From positions 19,822,327 to 19,886,326 of the forward strand of contig CM065313.1 of the NCBI GenBank assembly GCA_033032175.1: DNA of 64,000 bases. Reading direction: 5' to 3'. Origin of the DNA: Saturnia japonica. Its lineage: Eukaryota; Arthropoda; Insecta; Lepidoptera; Saturniidae. The notes below the pieces were generated by a model, which ran no database searches, was not told the DNA's origin, and worked only from the letters and a program-made list of their open reading frames with translations. How positions within the stretch are numbered: the first letter of the stretch is position 1; each line of letters starts with the position of its first letter. Of this stretch, positions 22,241 to 35,100 are shown one piece after another. The position numbers and the translations under genes are program-made.

Positions 22241-22420
22241 ATATCTAATACCTCACCCTCTATGTAACAATGTAATAACTATTAATTTTATAATTGTAAT
22301 ATTTAATATAATAACAATAATATATAAATATATATATATATAGTTATAAAATGCTCACTTAGTTTTTAGCATCAAATCCTTTAAGGTTTGCCGCATCACG
22401 GGCGACACATCAAAAGATTT
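22241..22420. other. AT-rich spacer between EVE1 and hAT-like relic
   Basis: Contains an (AT)n run near 22320-22341 and no coding signal. Confidence 0.5.
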
Positions 22421-22425
22421 ATTGC

Positions 22426-22484
22426 TTCTAAATTATTCTAAACTAGTTTATTCCAGATTATTCTTTCATTTTGCCTATATAAGC
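22426..22484 (+). promoter_or_regulatory. Heat-shock-element-like array and TATA box of the hAT-like element
   Basis: TTC triplets begin at 22426, 22436, 22451 and 22461, all in a 5-bp register, with GAT at 22456. TATATAAG lies at 22476-22483. The arrangement resembles a heat-shock element just upstream of a TATA box, but the GAA half-sites are weak. Confidence 0.4.
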
Positions 22485-22660
22485 GGTGGATGGCCCGAAC
22501 GTTAGTTTAGCTCTATTTGAGCTACCGAGGTGATAACTTTGACAAGCGATATCCTAGCGAACTGCTCGAACCGTCAACTTGCTTTGTGACTTTGTGTGCA
22601 TGTTGAGTGGTTACTAACTATAGTTTGTTATTAAGTTTATTGAACGAAAAGTAAACAAAA

Positions 22661-24401
22661 ATGATCTCTGGTGGAATGAAACGAAAAATAGATACAGAAG
22701 GTCCCCAGTTTCAAGAAAAATGGACTGAAGAATTCTTTTTTATCTTGCACGATGGGAAGCCTATTTGTTTGCTGTATAATGAATCCATTTCAGTAATGAA
22801 AAAATTCAATATAAAGCGGCATTACTCAACTAAGCATGCTACGCTGCACTCACTCACAGGACAATTAAGAACAGACAAAATCTAGAAGCTTACCGCAAAT
22901 TTGGAAAAACAGTAACAAATGTTTCATAAATAAAGAACACAACTTGATAATGTTGTGAAAGCTAGTTTAATAGTTAGCTCAAAATTGGCAAAGGCGTTAA
23001 AACCATTTGCCGAAGGAGAATTTATCAAGGAGTGTATGTTAGAAGTTTGCAGTATTTTCGTCCTGAAAAGAAAAATGAATTTGAAAAAATGAGTTTGTCA
23101 AGACGAACTGTTGTTCAACGTATAAAAATGATGGCTAATGATATAATAACAACATTGACCGATGGTATGGCTGGTTTTGAATAATTTTCCTTAGCATTAG
23201 ATGAGAGCACCGATTTATCTGACACAGCTCAGCTGGCTATATTTATTCGAGGTGCTGATAATGACTTAACTGTTACTGAGGAATTGCTTGCTTTACAGCC
23301 GCTAAAAGGAACCACTACAGGAGAGGATATTTTTATTGAAGTTCAAAAGGTATTCACAAGATTTGGCTTGCCATGGTCAAAATTAATTACAATATGCACT
23401 GATGGTACACCTTCTATGGTCGACTTACGTAAATGTTTCATCGGAATTTTGAATGAAAAGCAACAGAATTAAATGTGCGAAAAGATGATTTGATAGTCCT
23501 TCATTGCATTATCCACCAACAGAACTTATGTTCTAAGTCCATTCGACTCCAGAATGTTATGAATATAGTAGTCAAAACCATCAACTTTATTCTATCCCGA
23601 GGGCTTAACTATCGTCAGTTCAAGGCGTTTTTGGATGAAATATCAGCTGAATATAACGACGTAACATATTATTGTGAAGTCAGATGGCTGAGCAAAGGAA
23701 AAATGTTGAAACGATTTTACGAGCTTAGAAATGAGATTGTAGACTTTATGAAAATATAAGATAAACCGCTATCTGAATTAAGTGACCCAAAATGGATATG
23801 TGACTTAGCATTTCTGATCGATCTTACAGGCTATTTGAATGATTTAAATTTGAAACTTCAAAAACAAGGACAGTTAGTAAATGATTTGTACAGCCATTTG
23901 AAAGCGTTTCAGATCAAACTACGGTTGTGGGAGTCACAGATGCTGTCTGGTAACAGTTACCATTTCAACACGCTCTCTGCGTATGAAAATATTGCTTGTG
24001 CTCGATATGCTGAAGAACTCAAGTTAGTGTCGGAACAATTTTCGAACAGATTTAGCGACTTCAAAAACATGAAACACTGTTTCAGTTTATTTGTTACTCC
24101 TACAAAATGTAATGTACAAAATGCTCCAATACACTTACAAATGGAGTTGACCGAGATTCAAGAAAACTCACTAATAAAATCCAAATTTGAAGACGTAGAG
24201 TTGTGCGATTTCTACAAAAAATACCTAGGAGAAGACAATTTTCCGCAGCTTAGAAAATTCGCAAGAAGATTGATTTGTGCGTTTTTCAGTACTTATAAAT
24301 GCGAACAGTTCTTTTCATTGATGAAAGTTAATAAATCAATACATCGTACAAGACTGACTGACGATAATTTGGACTTTATGTCTTTGTATCGGTGGAATTA
24401 A
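22661..24401 (+). pseudogene. hAT-superfamily transposase relic (GTF2IRD2/ZBED-like)
   Basis: ATG 22661 opens MISGGMKRKIDTEGPQFQEK and a zinc-finger-like segment (PICLLYNESI then H-x4-H in HYSTKHATLH). Frame changes and stops follow. The catalytic region is recognisable at 23190-24401: LDESTDLSDTAQ, ICTDGTPSM, LHCIIHQQNLCSKS, RWLSKGKMLKRFYELR, and the C-terminal dimerisation part ending in FSLMKVNKSIHRTRLTDDNL. These are hallmarks of hAT transposases related to GTF2IRD2. Breaks include TAG at 22883-22885, frame changes between 22890 and 23475, and TAA 23757-23759. The enzyme would move its element by a DDE mechanism; this copy is broken. I could not identify terminal repeats or the 8-bp target duplication. 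Confidence 0.78.
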
Positions 24402-24699
24402 TCCAAATATCGATGGATTAGTTTCCCATATTCAAGCTCAAGTGTCTCATTGATTTCGGTGTATTTAATTTCGTAGTTTGTAACAATTGCAAATTTAACT
24501 ATGTAATTATAATGTACAATTTTTTTTTTATTTCATTTTGTTATTTTAATAAATCGTACTATAATAACATTGTCATATTATTTCATGTCTAATATATATC
24601 GCAAAAAAATATTATCACCACTTTAAAATGCACTAAGTACAATTCGTAATGGTCTAGCGTCTAACGAAAAAAAAACAGAATGAATAATAAATCCGGTAT

Positions 24700-25060
24700 T
24701 TGCCATCAAGAAGTTCTAGTGGCAACTTCCGGCTCCATCTTCAGACCCTCGTCATCATGCATAATGGAAGCTACTCATGAGAACAAAGCAAACGAGCCCA
24801 ACCCCGAGTATATTTTCCGCGTCCATCATGAAGTTCCATTGCAATCGTCCGGCTCCATCTTCAGATCCTCATCATCATATTTTATGGAAGATGCTCGTGA
24901 GAACAAAGTAAATGAGACCAAACTCAAGTATATTTGCCATTTCCATCATGGAGTTCCATTGGTAATCTTTCAGCTCCATCTTCAGACCCTACTATTTGAC
25001 ATCAGGCAGTTCCAAGTCCTATATACCGGCTCCATCATCAGATCAGCTCCATGATACCAT
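24700..25060 (+). repeat. Tandem repeat, unit about 120 bp
   Basis: CATCAAGAAGTTCTAGTGGC (24705), CATCATGAAGTTCCATTGCA (24823), CATCATGGAGTTCCATTGGT (24945) and CATCAGGCAGTTCCAAGTCC (25001) start successive units, each followed by CCGGCTCCATCTTCAGA or a variant. The last unit is shorter. A frame stays open through it, but the protein is simply the repeat translated, so I do not call a gene. Confidence 0.75.
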
Positions 25061-25065
25061 AATAT

Positions 25066-26145
25066 TTAGTTTATCATCGAAGTTACCTACATATGCCTCT
25101 AATTTCAGCAAGTAGTTTAACATAGTTTGCAAACTTTGAATGTAAGTTAAATGAAAACTTGTAATAAAAACACTATGTATATCAGTTTTATATTACGAGC
25201 GCATACCAGATCCCGGTGACCCTCGTTGCGGGTTCTCTGGTAAAATGTATGGCGGGATGGCATATGATGTCTATGAAAACTGTGGTGGAGCACGAATTGT
25301 GTTAATCACTTGTCACGGTAAAACAGTTAAGTTCAAAGCAGACCGTATACTATAAGAGTACTACTACTCTGGCCATTCTCTGAAGGGTTATTTTAATGCT
25401 TTTTGGTAAATGGTATATTATATGTAACCTACGTGATAGCTAACAAATGGCGCACGTATATATAATTAGATGATATGAAGAAGTTGGACGGCTTGGTTTT
25501 AATATCGGCAGCCAAAATGAGACAAGTATATATTCCTGTGCTTCGAGCCGTCGCGATTTTGTAGTTTGGGTTTCCTAACTAGCATCATTTTAACGTCATT
25601 GTTTTTGTGGGACATTTTTTGAGTTAAAACATCACAACATGAGAGTGACCTTGTTACCCCTACCTTCTATAGTTTTGTCGTGGCCGTAAGGAGAGATGGC
25701 TCTTATGGCAATATATTGAAACATAAGGCGAGTCTCTATCTACATACCTAATTTTATTATTTTATGTAATAATAAAATCGGTCCAGTAGTTTTTGAGTTT
25801 ACCCATTACAAACAAAACAAAAAAAAAAACAAACAAAAAATTAAATCATTCCTCTTTATAACTATATATAATATTGGTATAGATTAACCTGCTTTGACAA
25901 TTTATTATAAGAAATCGTCAATTATATTTTTTAGACATTAAAAAAAGCTCATTAGTGAAAGGGGGCTGTTGAAATAGAGGTAAGGCACAGATAAGTTTCT
26001 TAGGAGATATTTCACAATACAGGATAAATAATAACATTTTTAAATTATTATTTTAAATAAAATAAAACCAGCATGTCCAGAATATGGTAACATTAGATAT
26101 ATTTATCACAAAGTTAATTAAACAAATTTAATTTAATGGTATAAA
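25066..26145. other. Gene-free interval downstream of the minus-strand gene
   Basis: Holds the GTGACCCTCGTTGCGGGTTC copy (25218) and a Rep-G fragment at about 25730-25830 (AATCGGTCCAGTAGTTTTTG). The remainder is AT-rich. It is the expected 3' UTR side of the gene ending at 26146; I saw no clear polyadenylation signal. Confidence 0.4.
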
Positions 26146-26186
26146 CTAAGCGTTGTTCAATTCTATGTTCTGATTTCCCGGAAGAA
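26146..26186 (-). CDS. Exon 9: short C-terminal tail (tentative)
   Basis: TTTTGTTGCAG|TTCTTCC starts it. In phase 1 it encodes LPGNQNIELNNA and TAG 26148-26146. The acceptor is good, but a short exon is easy to find by chance. Confidence 0.5.
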
Positions 26187-29100
26187 CTGCAACAAAATAA
26201 ATTAAAATTATGTAAGACACATTATCGACAAAGTAAAGGCTTGATTTTCTTAAATTTAAGAGGCCTTACTAGAATAGGTATGTTATGAACAAACATATCT
26301 AGTATCTTTTCTATCTGGTGTAAAATGAGTTCAAGGATCCGTATACATTTAAGCAAAATATAAACAGAAACACTAGATTTCCTTACAAAAAAAGTCAACT
26401 CTAGATGTAGCCAAAAAGGCCCAAACGCTAGAGAAGTGACACAAAAAAAAAGAAGATAGTACTAAAGTAGCACCAAATACCAAAAACAAAATAAAAAATT
26501 ATTTATTCAATTTAGGTCCTAAGAAAGCACCTATGAACGTCTAAACACTAATACCGGTTCGGAAACACCCCAGTCATCGAGAAAAGCCAAACTCGACCGG
26601 GTATATCACTTTTTTTTTGTCATTTGTTTAAATAATATTTACAATTAATAAAGGAATGCGTTTGGTGATTTTCCTCTAACAGAGGCAGCTTCACAAGTGA
26701 AATACCTCCAACCCTGCAGAAGATCACAGCTAAATAACCTTGTGTTGTGTTTCTGCGGTGATTAGGGTTTCCAGAGCTACTTAGGTGAGTTCAAGGTACC
26801 GGCAACGCGCTATTGATATCCATGGTATTATAGAGGTCCATAGGCTACGGTACCCGATTACCATCAGACGAGCTGTAGGCTTGTTTGCCACCTTAATCTT
26901 ATAAGAAAAACATTACTCCGCGTTGATCGAAGTGAGTTCGAATTCCTGTAATCAACCTGAGCTTTCGGTGTAAAAAAACATCGTGATGAAACCATAGCAT
27001 GGTGGTAGAGCTTTTTCTAATGCCCGCCTGGCTACCACCTTCAAGAAGTATAACTGTCGCCAAACACCAGTAGGAGTGTTCCAGCAGCTGCACTTGATAG
27101 CCAATTTTCCACTAGGCTCAGCGTGCTACTACTTTGGGCCATATCATCATTTAAAATAGGTGAGATTGTAGCCAAATAGCTAAACCTATAACGATTTTTT
27201 AAAAAAAACAATAGAAAATAGTGCAATAACTTTACTGTACCGTAGGATTTTCTCTTGTATTTGTTGTAAACTACTTTAGTCACAAAAGCTATTAAAATAC
27301 CCAATCCCAGGGAACCGATTAGAATTCCTATGATTGTTCCAATGTAAGGTCTTGATTGCTCCTTTGTATGGCACGGGCTTGTCCCACTGAAATAAAATTA
27401 TAACACGTCAGAACACACACATAAGTTCAAATTCTTTTTTTACTTTTTCTCACAAAATTGGTCGAGAGATTCGAAATCTGCCTATGATAAGAAACGAGAC
27501 CTAACTCTAACAAAAATGTATGGTTCTCATTTAAGATAAAATTATCTAAATATTTCTTTATAATATCGAACCTTTGAGTCTCAAATTTAGTAAAAGCTAT
27601 TTTGTCCAAAATCGACTTTATACGCTGTCTTGTATCTATTTGTGTAGTAGACAATTATAATACTTTGGGTTACAAAACGTTGTTTTAACTTTATGGTGCG
27701 TATTACTGTATCATATGTACATTGTTAAAACTTAAAAAGTAAGAACTCTATAATAAACTTTAATTACAAGTGAGACTAAAATTATTGTTATATTATTATG
27801 ACAAACGTTGTACCGTATAATTAATAAACGATTTCTTTAATTATAGATATTAGATATTGTTTATTTTTATTTTAGAAATCATATAAGATTAAATAATATA
27901 TATACGAATTTATTAATTAACAACCTTAAACTATTTCGTCCGTAAACCTTCCGAAAAATTGTGATACGTTTCCTTCGCTATCTACCCGCCGTGTTGCATC
28001 AGAAAGGCCTATTAAACAATAGTTTACTTGGTATTCCTTTTTGACATAGTATACTATACATTTGCTAACTCATGTAAATGTACAGATATTCGTTCATTGT
28101 TTCTTTTCCTAAGGTACTTCACATTAAAAAAGTGATTTATGGAAAAAATGCAAACACTAAAAATTTTCGCATATGATATTTTACGTAGGTAGGGTCGAAA
28201 TAGGATGTAATATGAAGGCGATAACATAAACAAGCATTAATCAGATATTTACAACCATTTATTTAAAACCATAGCATAATGGAATTTTTTGAATGCCCGT
28301 CTGTATAGCTACCACCCTCAATTTGTAAATCTGTTATCAAGTACCTATAGGTGTGTTCCGGTTACTACAGTTAAAGACCATTTTTTAGGTTTAGCGTGTT
28401 ACCATTATCGATGGACTAAATAATCACTTAAATTTTTATGAAATTTTAGTTATGTTCCAAACTTATAGGGTCATATTTTTAAAAAGCAATAATAATCGTG
28501 CGGAAAAGGGCGTTAACCGTACGCTCTGTGGCTAGTACACAGCTAGAGATTGGCCTACCAGTGGCCGGTCATTAGCATTGTATATAAATTAGTGCGAGAA
28601 TAAAGTCGATATAGGTGCTCGGCTCGTTATGTTTTACAAACACAATATTTAGAAGTAAATAAATAATTTGTAAATGAATATGTAATAATACTTTTGTTTT
28701 ACTTTCTATATTAAAAATAACATTAATCTTCATACCATTTCAAATGCTCTGGCGAATTTGCTGTAGTCTCCTTACTTGTTGCCGAAGCCTTTTTGTCAGG
28801 CGTTGTCGGTATTCTAGTGTCATTACTTGTTGCCGTAGGCTTTTTCTCCGGCGTTGTCGGTATTCTAGTTGCATTACTTGTTGCCGAAGGCTTTTTCTCA
28901 GGCGTTGTCGGTACTATAGTTTCATTGCCTGTTGCCGAAGGCTTTTTCTCGGGCGTTGTCGGTATTACAGATTCATTACCTGCTGCCGAAGACTCTTTAA
29001 CAGGTGTTATCGGTACTATAGTTTCGTTACTTGTTGTCAAAGGCTTATTATTAGGCGTTGTCGGTATTATAGTTTCGTTACTTGTTGTCAATGGCTTATT

Positions 29101-32100
29101 ATTAGGCGTTGTCGGTATTATAGTTTCATTACTTGTTGCCGAAGGCTTTTTATCAGGCGTAGTCGGTATTATAGTTTCGTTACCTGCTGCCGAAGGCTCT
29201 TTATCAGGCGTTATCGGTACTATAGTTTCATTACTTATTGCCGAAGGCTTTTTATTAGGCGTTGTCGGTACTATAGTTTCGTTACTTGTTGTCAAAGGCT
29301 TATTATTAGGCGTTGTCGGTATTATAGTTTCGTTACTTGTTGTCAAAGGCTTATTATTAGGCGTTGTCGGTATTACAGATTCATTACCTGCTGCCGAAGG
29401 CTCTTTAACAGGTGTTATCGGTACTATAGTTTCGTTACTTGTTGTCAAAGGCTTATTATTAGGCGTTGTCGGTATTATAGTTTCGTTACTTGTTGTCAAA
29501 GGCTTATTATTAGGCGTTGTCGGTATTATAGTATCATTACTTGTTGCCGAAGGCTTTTCATCAGGCGTTGTCGGTATTACAGATTCATTACCTGCTGCCG
29601 AAGGCTCTTTAACAGGTGTTATCGGTACTACAGTTTCGTTACTTGTTGTCAAAGGCTTATTATTAGGCGTTTTCGGTATTATAGTTTCGTTACTTGTTGT
29701 CAAAGGCTTATTATTAGGCGTTGTCGGTATTATAGTTTCATTACTTGATGCCGTAGGCTTTTTCTCAGGTGTTGTCGGTATTATAGTTTCATTACTTGTT
29801 GCCGAAGGCTCTTTAACAGGTGTTATCGGTACTATAGTTTCATTACTTGATGCCGTAGGCTTTTTCTCAGGCGTTGTCGGTATTATAGTTTCATTACTTG
29901 TTGCCGAAGGCTCTTTAACAGGTGTTATCAGTACTATAGTTTCGTTACTTGTTGTCAAAGGCTTATTATTAGGCGTTGTCGGTATTATAGTTCCATTACT
30001 TGTTGCCGAAGGCTTTTTATCAGGCGTTGTCGGTATTACAGATTCATTACCTGCTGCCGAAGGCTCTTTATCAGGCGTTATCGGTACTATAGTATCATTA
30101 CTTATTGCCGAAGGCTTTTTCTCAAGCGTTGTCGGTATTATAGTTTCATTACTTGTTGCCGAAGGCTCTTTAACAGGTGTTATCAGTACTATAGTTTCGT
30201 TACTTGTTGTCAAAGGCTTATTATTATGCGTTGTCGGTATTATAGTTTCATTACCTGTAGCCGAAGGCTTTTTATCAGGCGTTGTCGGTATTATAGTTTC
30301 GTTACCTGCTGCCGAAGGCTCTTTATCAGGCGTTATCGGTACTATAGTTTCATTACTTATTGCCGAAGGCTTTTTATTAGGCGTTGTCGGTATTATAGTA
30401 TCATTACTTGTTGCCGAAGGCTTTTCATCAGGCGTTGTCGGTATTACAGATTCATTACCTGCTGCCGAAGGCTCTTTAACAGGTGTTATCGGTACTAAAG
30501 TTTCGTTACTTGTTGTCAAAGGCTTATTATTAGGCGTTGTCGGTATTATAGTTTCGTTACTTGTTGTCAAAGGCTTATTATTAGGCGTGGTCGGTATTAT
30601 AGTTTCATTACTTGATGCCGAAGGCTTTTTCTCAGGCGTTGTCGGTATTATAGTTTCATTACTTGTTGCCGAAGGCTCTTTAACAGGTGTTATCGGTACT
30701 ATATTTTCAGTACTTGATGCCGTAGGATTTTTCTCAGGCGTTGTCGGTATTATAGTTTCATTACTTGTTGCCGAAGGCTCTTTAATAGGTGTTATCAGTA
30801 CTATAGTTTCGTTACTTGTTGTCAAAGGCTTATTATTAGGCGTTGTCGGTATTACAGATTCATTACCTGCTGCCGAAGGCTCTTTAACAGGTGTTATCGG
30901 TACTATAGTTTCATTACTTGATGCCGTAGGCTTTTTCTCAGGCGTTGTCGGTATTATAGTTTCATTACTTGTTGCCGCAGGCTCTTTAACAGGTGTTATC
31001 AGTACTATAGTTTCGTTACTTGTTGTCAAAGGCTTATTATTAGGCGTTGTCGGTATTATAGTTCCATTACTTGTTGCCGAAGGCTTTTTATCAGGCGTTG
31101 TCGGTATTACAGATTCATTACCTGCTGCCGAAGGCTCTTTATCAGGCGTTATCGGTACTATAGTTTCATTACTTATTGCCGAAGGCTTTTTATTAGGCGT
31201 TGTCGGTATTATAGTTTCATTACCTGCTGCCGAAGGCTCTTTATCAGGCTTTGTCGGTACTATAGTTTCGTTACTTATTTTCAAAGGCGTTGTCTTAATT
31301 AATACCAACGGATCTCCTACAGACTCTTTAATTTTTTCAAATCTGAAAAGTATAAAAGTTCGATGATATGTAAGAAAAATAGCAAAAAGTAAAATTTGTT
31401 ATCAACTGATATACATAGGTCTCTGGGTGATTCTCAGATTTCCGCGACCGATCGGATTAAGCTGTCTTTTGTGGATTGTAACACTATTTTGCCGGAGGGC
31501 GTTACGCCATCCAATGGCTGGCAAGCCGTCTCCTCTGAAAAACTATGTACTCTACAACATTGTAATGCAAATTTACTTTTACATTTATGATGACTCAGTG
31601 ACAGCAGGTTTAGTCGCTATTAAAGTGATATGGTATAAAATAAGCCTAAACTTTTGGTAAGGGAAAAAATCAAGATGAAACAGAAGTTTAATTCTAGGGT
31701 GTCCGTCTTCTACTTACCTAATCTTTTCACACTTACCCTGTTACCGTTTTCTGTTACAAAGTGATTTAAAATCAGGTGAGACTCTGTTTTAAAAAACTAG
31801 TTTAAAAATGTAGTATTCGGTTATGCTGGTATATCTCTACTTTTTCAAAACAAAAACTGATTTAGTTTTTAATTCTTACTAGAAACGACTTGTAGTCTAT
31901 AGTCACTTAGGGTAGATGGATATGGGGGGGACTTATGAAGAGGTGGCGCGCCTGGCCACAGAGGGCGCTGCCCTCGTGGTCGGGCGCATAAAGGAGTTGG
32001 GCCTCAGGGTGGCGGCTGAGAAGACCGAGGCCCTACTTTTCCATGGGCCTCGGGTGTGGGCCGCCTCCTGGGGCCCACATATACGTGGAAAGTGTGAGGG

Positions 32101-35100
32101 TCCGGGTTGGGGTCCAGATGAAATATCTGGGCCTCATCCTGGACGGACGCTGGCGGTTCGAGTCCCACTTTAAGGGACTCGAACCGCGGATAGTGGGAGC
32201 GGCGGCGGCTCTCGGCCGGCTTCTCCCGAATTCGGGGGGGCCGGGCACGAGCTGTCGCCGTTTGTTCGCGGGAGTTGTCAAGAGCATGGCCGTCTACGGG
32301 GCACCGATCTGGGCGGATGCCCTCAGCGCCACGAACAGACGCGTACTGCGTGCGTAGATGGATATGTAACGTTTTTATTTTGATATAAATAAATTTGTAG
32401 TGATAACTGACGCACAACTATCACTGCGCAGTAACTAGTGGTAAAATTTTACTGTGATGTTTTATTACAGCCATGTAACCTAACGTAAGATTCCTTATAA
32501 TTTATCTAGCATTCATAATGGTTAGCTTAGGTTAACTTTCAAATAAAAGCTAATAGTTTCCACCACGGAATTGACCCGTTGCGATTATGGACTGTTATAT
32601 CCCAATTCTTCTTCTCTAAAAGAACAAAAAATATAAAATGTAAAAAAAATTTTTACTCACCCGAGTTTGATACAAGTCTCCGATAACGGCAGAATTAATT
32701 CACTGCAATAGAAATTAAATAGTTATGTGATAATTTTTATCTTTTAAATAAATCCATTTTAATAAAAATATTAATAAATTATGTCGTCACACAATAACTG
32801 AATTGGAAAGAACAAGTAGATTCTACACAGTTTTTACTTGAGGTTGGTATAATTTTAAAAGTAAAATCAATGAAAAAACTTTTTTCGGCACTAATTACAA
32901 TTTTAATGTGTTTGTTAACATTTTTATTAAACTAAATTACAACAGAGTTATATTCATTGTAACATTAGTTTCTAATCACTCTTAATCTAGAAAGAACGTG
33001 AGTTCGATTCCCGCTACTACCAAGTAAACTTTAAGCTTAAGCATAACTTAAAATGTCGACTGTTACGGCGTTGGAAAAAAACCTAGACCTTCGTTAAAAA
33101 ATTCAGCGATTTCAAAACTGACAATTCGGATATAATCAAAGAATCTCTTTGTGAATACAATGAGCGTTGTATACTGGAAAAATACTTGTAGTAAAGACAA
33201 CAAGAATGTATGTGCAGGCCAACTGGGTCTCAACTACAAACATTTTTGAAAAGCCTGTGAAATGCAGTCTCCTGTTTGGCGCATATCTAAGACATTTAAT
33301 AAAATTTACGATCAAAATCTTAACATATTCTTCAGTTCTTTGACCTCTCTTAAATTTTATATTTTTAAAATTCATCAATTGTGACATCATTCAATATTTA
33401 TATTATTAACGTTATTTTGTTTTATTATTGTTAGCTTTTAATTTATATTATTATTTTTATCAACTTTGTTAACATATTATATTTACTTAATATTAACGCT
33501 CGAAAATTGTAGCATACTACGCTCCCCTATAAGTGGAGTACATACTACATGATTATTGAAATGTGTTCGTTTAACTAAAATATAAAATGTATTACATGTT
33601 GTTTCTCTGTCGGCGCGCCAAATAAATTAATAAAATATTGACTCGCTTGCACTTCGCGGTTCGGGATCAGCCTGTGCAAAGCCAGTTTCCAATAACGCAA
33701 GCTGGCATAACAACGGCAACTGGTAATTGACTGATCTCTGTAAGGTCGCCAATGTGTTTGGATTGTAGTTAATTTGCGTACCATCAGACAAAGTTTCGCC
33801 ATTTTGTCATGTAATTATATAAAAAAGAACTAACAGCAAATCTAAGCAAATCTGGTTACAGATAATTGTATCTATACAAAAATGTTTTATACGACAACAA
33901 CCATAGCTTTAGTAACACATCCCGTATTCACAAATATTCAAGCAGTGCAGTGAATTCTGCGCATCGTAAGAGAAGTTTAGAAGAAATAATTAATAACTTA
34001 TCCATTATTTCTTTGCTACTACCGCTACAAAAGATATGTTGCACATGGACGTTAAACGATTACAAACGATTACACGTGATTTGCCTCTTAACATCAATAT
34101 TGACTCCTCCGAAGCTTAAAGCTAATTAATTCATCATATTTTTACTTTATTTATTAATTTAATTGTTTGTTTAACACTTTCTTCATTTATTCCTTATACG
34201 TTAATAACAATCAGGTCCACGGACTCGACCGCATTTTTTATTGCAGAAAAACGTAACAGCAGTAAATTTGTTTCAGGCGAAGTCGCAAAGAAATTTTGAA
34301 TAAATTATTTACGATGGATTTTCGCAAAATAACACCTTCGTCACGGTCCATCAAAAGTCTAGTAGAAACGTTATTCAAACCTGTTACAATATATGTACCT
34401 ATGTAGATAATTAAGTAATTTTAGTATTACTTACTTATCGATTACTGTGTTATGTATTTATTTCTAAAATACTTACTTTTTTTTGTTAAGCTGACCGAAA
34501 AAATCAATATTTGTCATAATCTGAAAACAAAAAAATGCTCAAATTTAATGACACATGATTGGAAATCGAATACACTATTTGTTAGTTTAGTTCCTTAGGA
34601 GGCATTTAAGTACGTCAAATCTGCCATTGGTATGAAAAACATATTCAATATCGCAAAAAATGCGGTGAGAAACTACAAGTTCAATCTTTAACTCAATTGT
34701 AATTATTTAATATTATTATTTATTTATTTAATATTATGGTGCTTAAAAGATTGTTCAATTCGTTGGTTTGTTTGTTTGAACGCGCTAATCTCTAGAACTA
34801 CCAGTGATATTTGAAAAGAACTTTTAGCAATTTATGGCCAACTTATTAAGAACGATTATACGCTGCATTACTTCAGATACGACCCTTAAGAAGTGGAGCA
34901 GTACTCATGAATATGAAGCAATCTGCCAAACTGTAGCTAGAAGTGTTAACGGTAGGCTACATACACTACACGGATGCGTTGGTGGCGCAGCGGGACTGTT
35001 CAGAGTTTTCCAATTAAAACGACAGTTAATATTTTTTGTTAACAATTAAATACAATTAAAGGGAGATTTCGAAATAAACTACCAAAACTTAAATACGCTT

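Noticed and set aside
24680..25054. 124-codon protein
   Set aside because: It is the translation of a non-coding tandem repeat that happens to lack stops.
20494..25250. One large piggyBac element spanning TTAA 20494 to the similar motif at 25218
   Set aside because: Both motifs are in the same orientation, no TTAA borders the right one in the expected way, and no piggyBac transposase lies between.
27041..27304. Stand-alone 87-residue minus-strand protein
   Set aside because: Its first part is exon 8 of the mucin-like gene and the rest is translated Rep-A.
28770..31290. CRISPR-like array from the regularly spaced repeats
   Set aside because: The units are directly contiguous 51-mers without unique spacers, in an insect genome, and encode a continuous protein.
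28793..31366. 857-codon plus-strand frame through the minisatellite, plus a Cys/Arg-rich frame at 28744-29748
   Set aside because: The 51-bp period keeps all such frames open. The minus strand has splice sites on both sides in matching phase, sequons and a signal-peptide and transmembrane context; the plus frames have none.
31427..31660. Small plus-strand ORFs in intron 6
   Set aside because: GC-richer patch, but no domain recognised; may be old LINE sequence.
32004..32417. Pro/Arg-rich minus-strand ORFs
   Set aside because: They are antisense shadows of the GC-rich LINE fragment at 31925-32353.
34834..35049. 71-codon plus-strand ORF
   Set aside because: Lies in a Rep-G-like segment; the frame is not supported by any motif.
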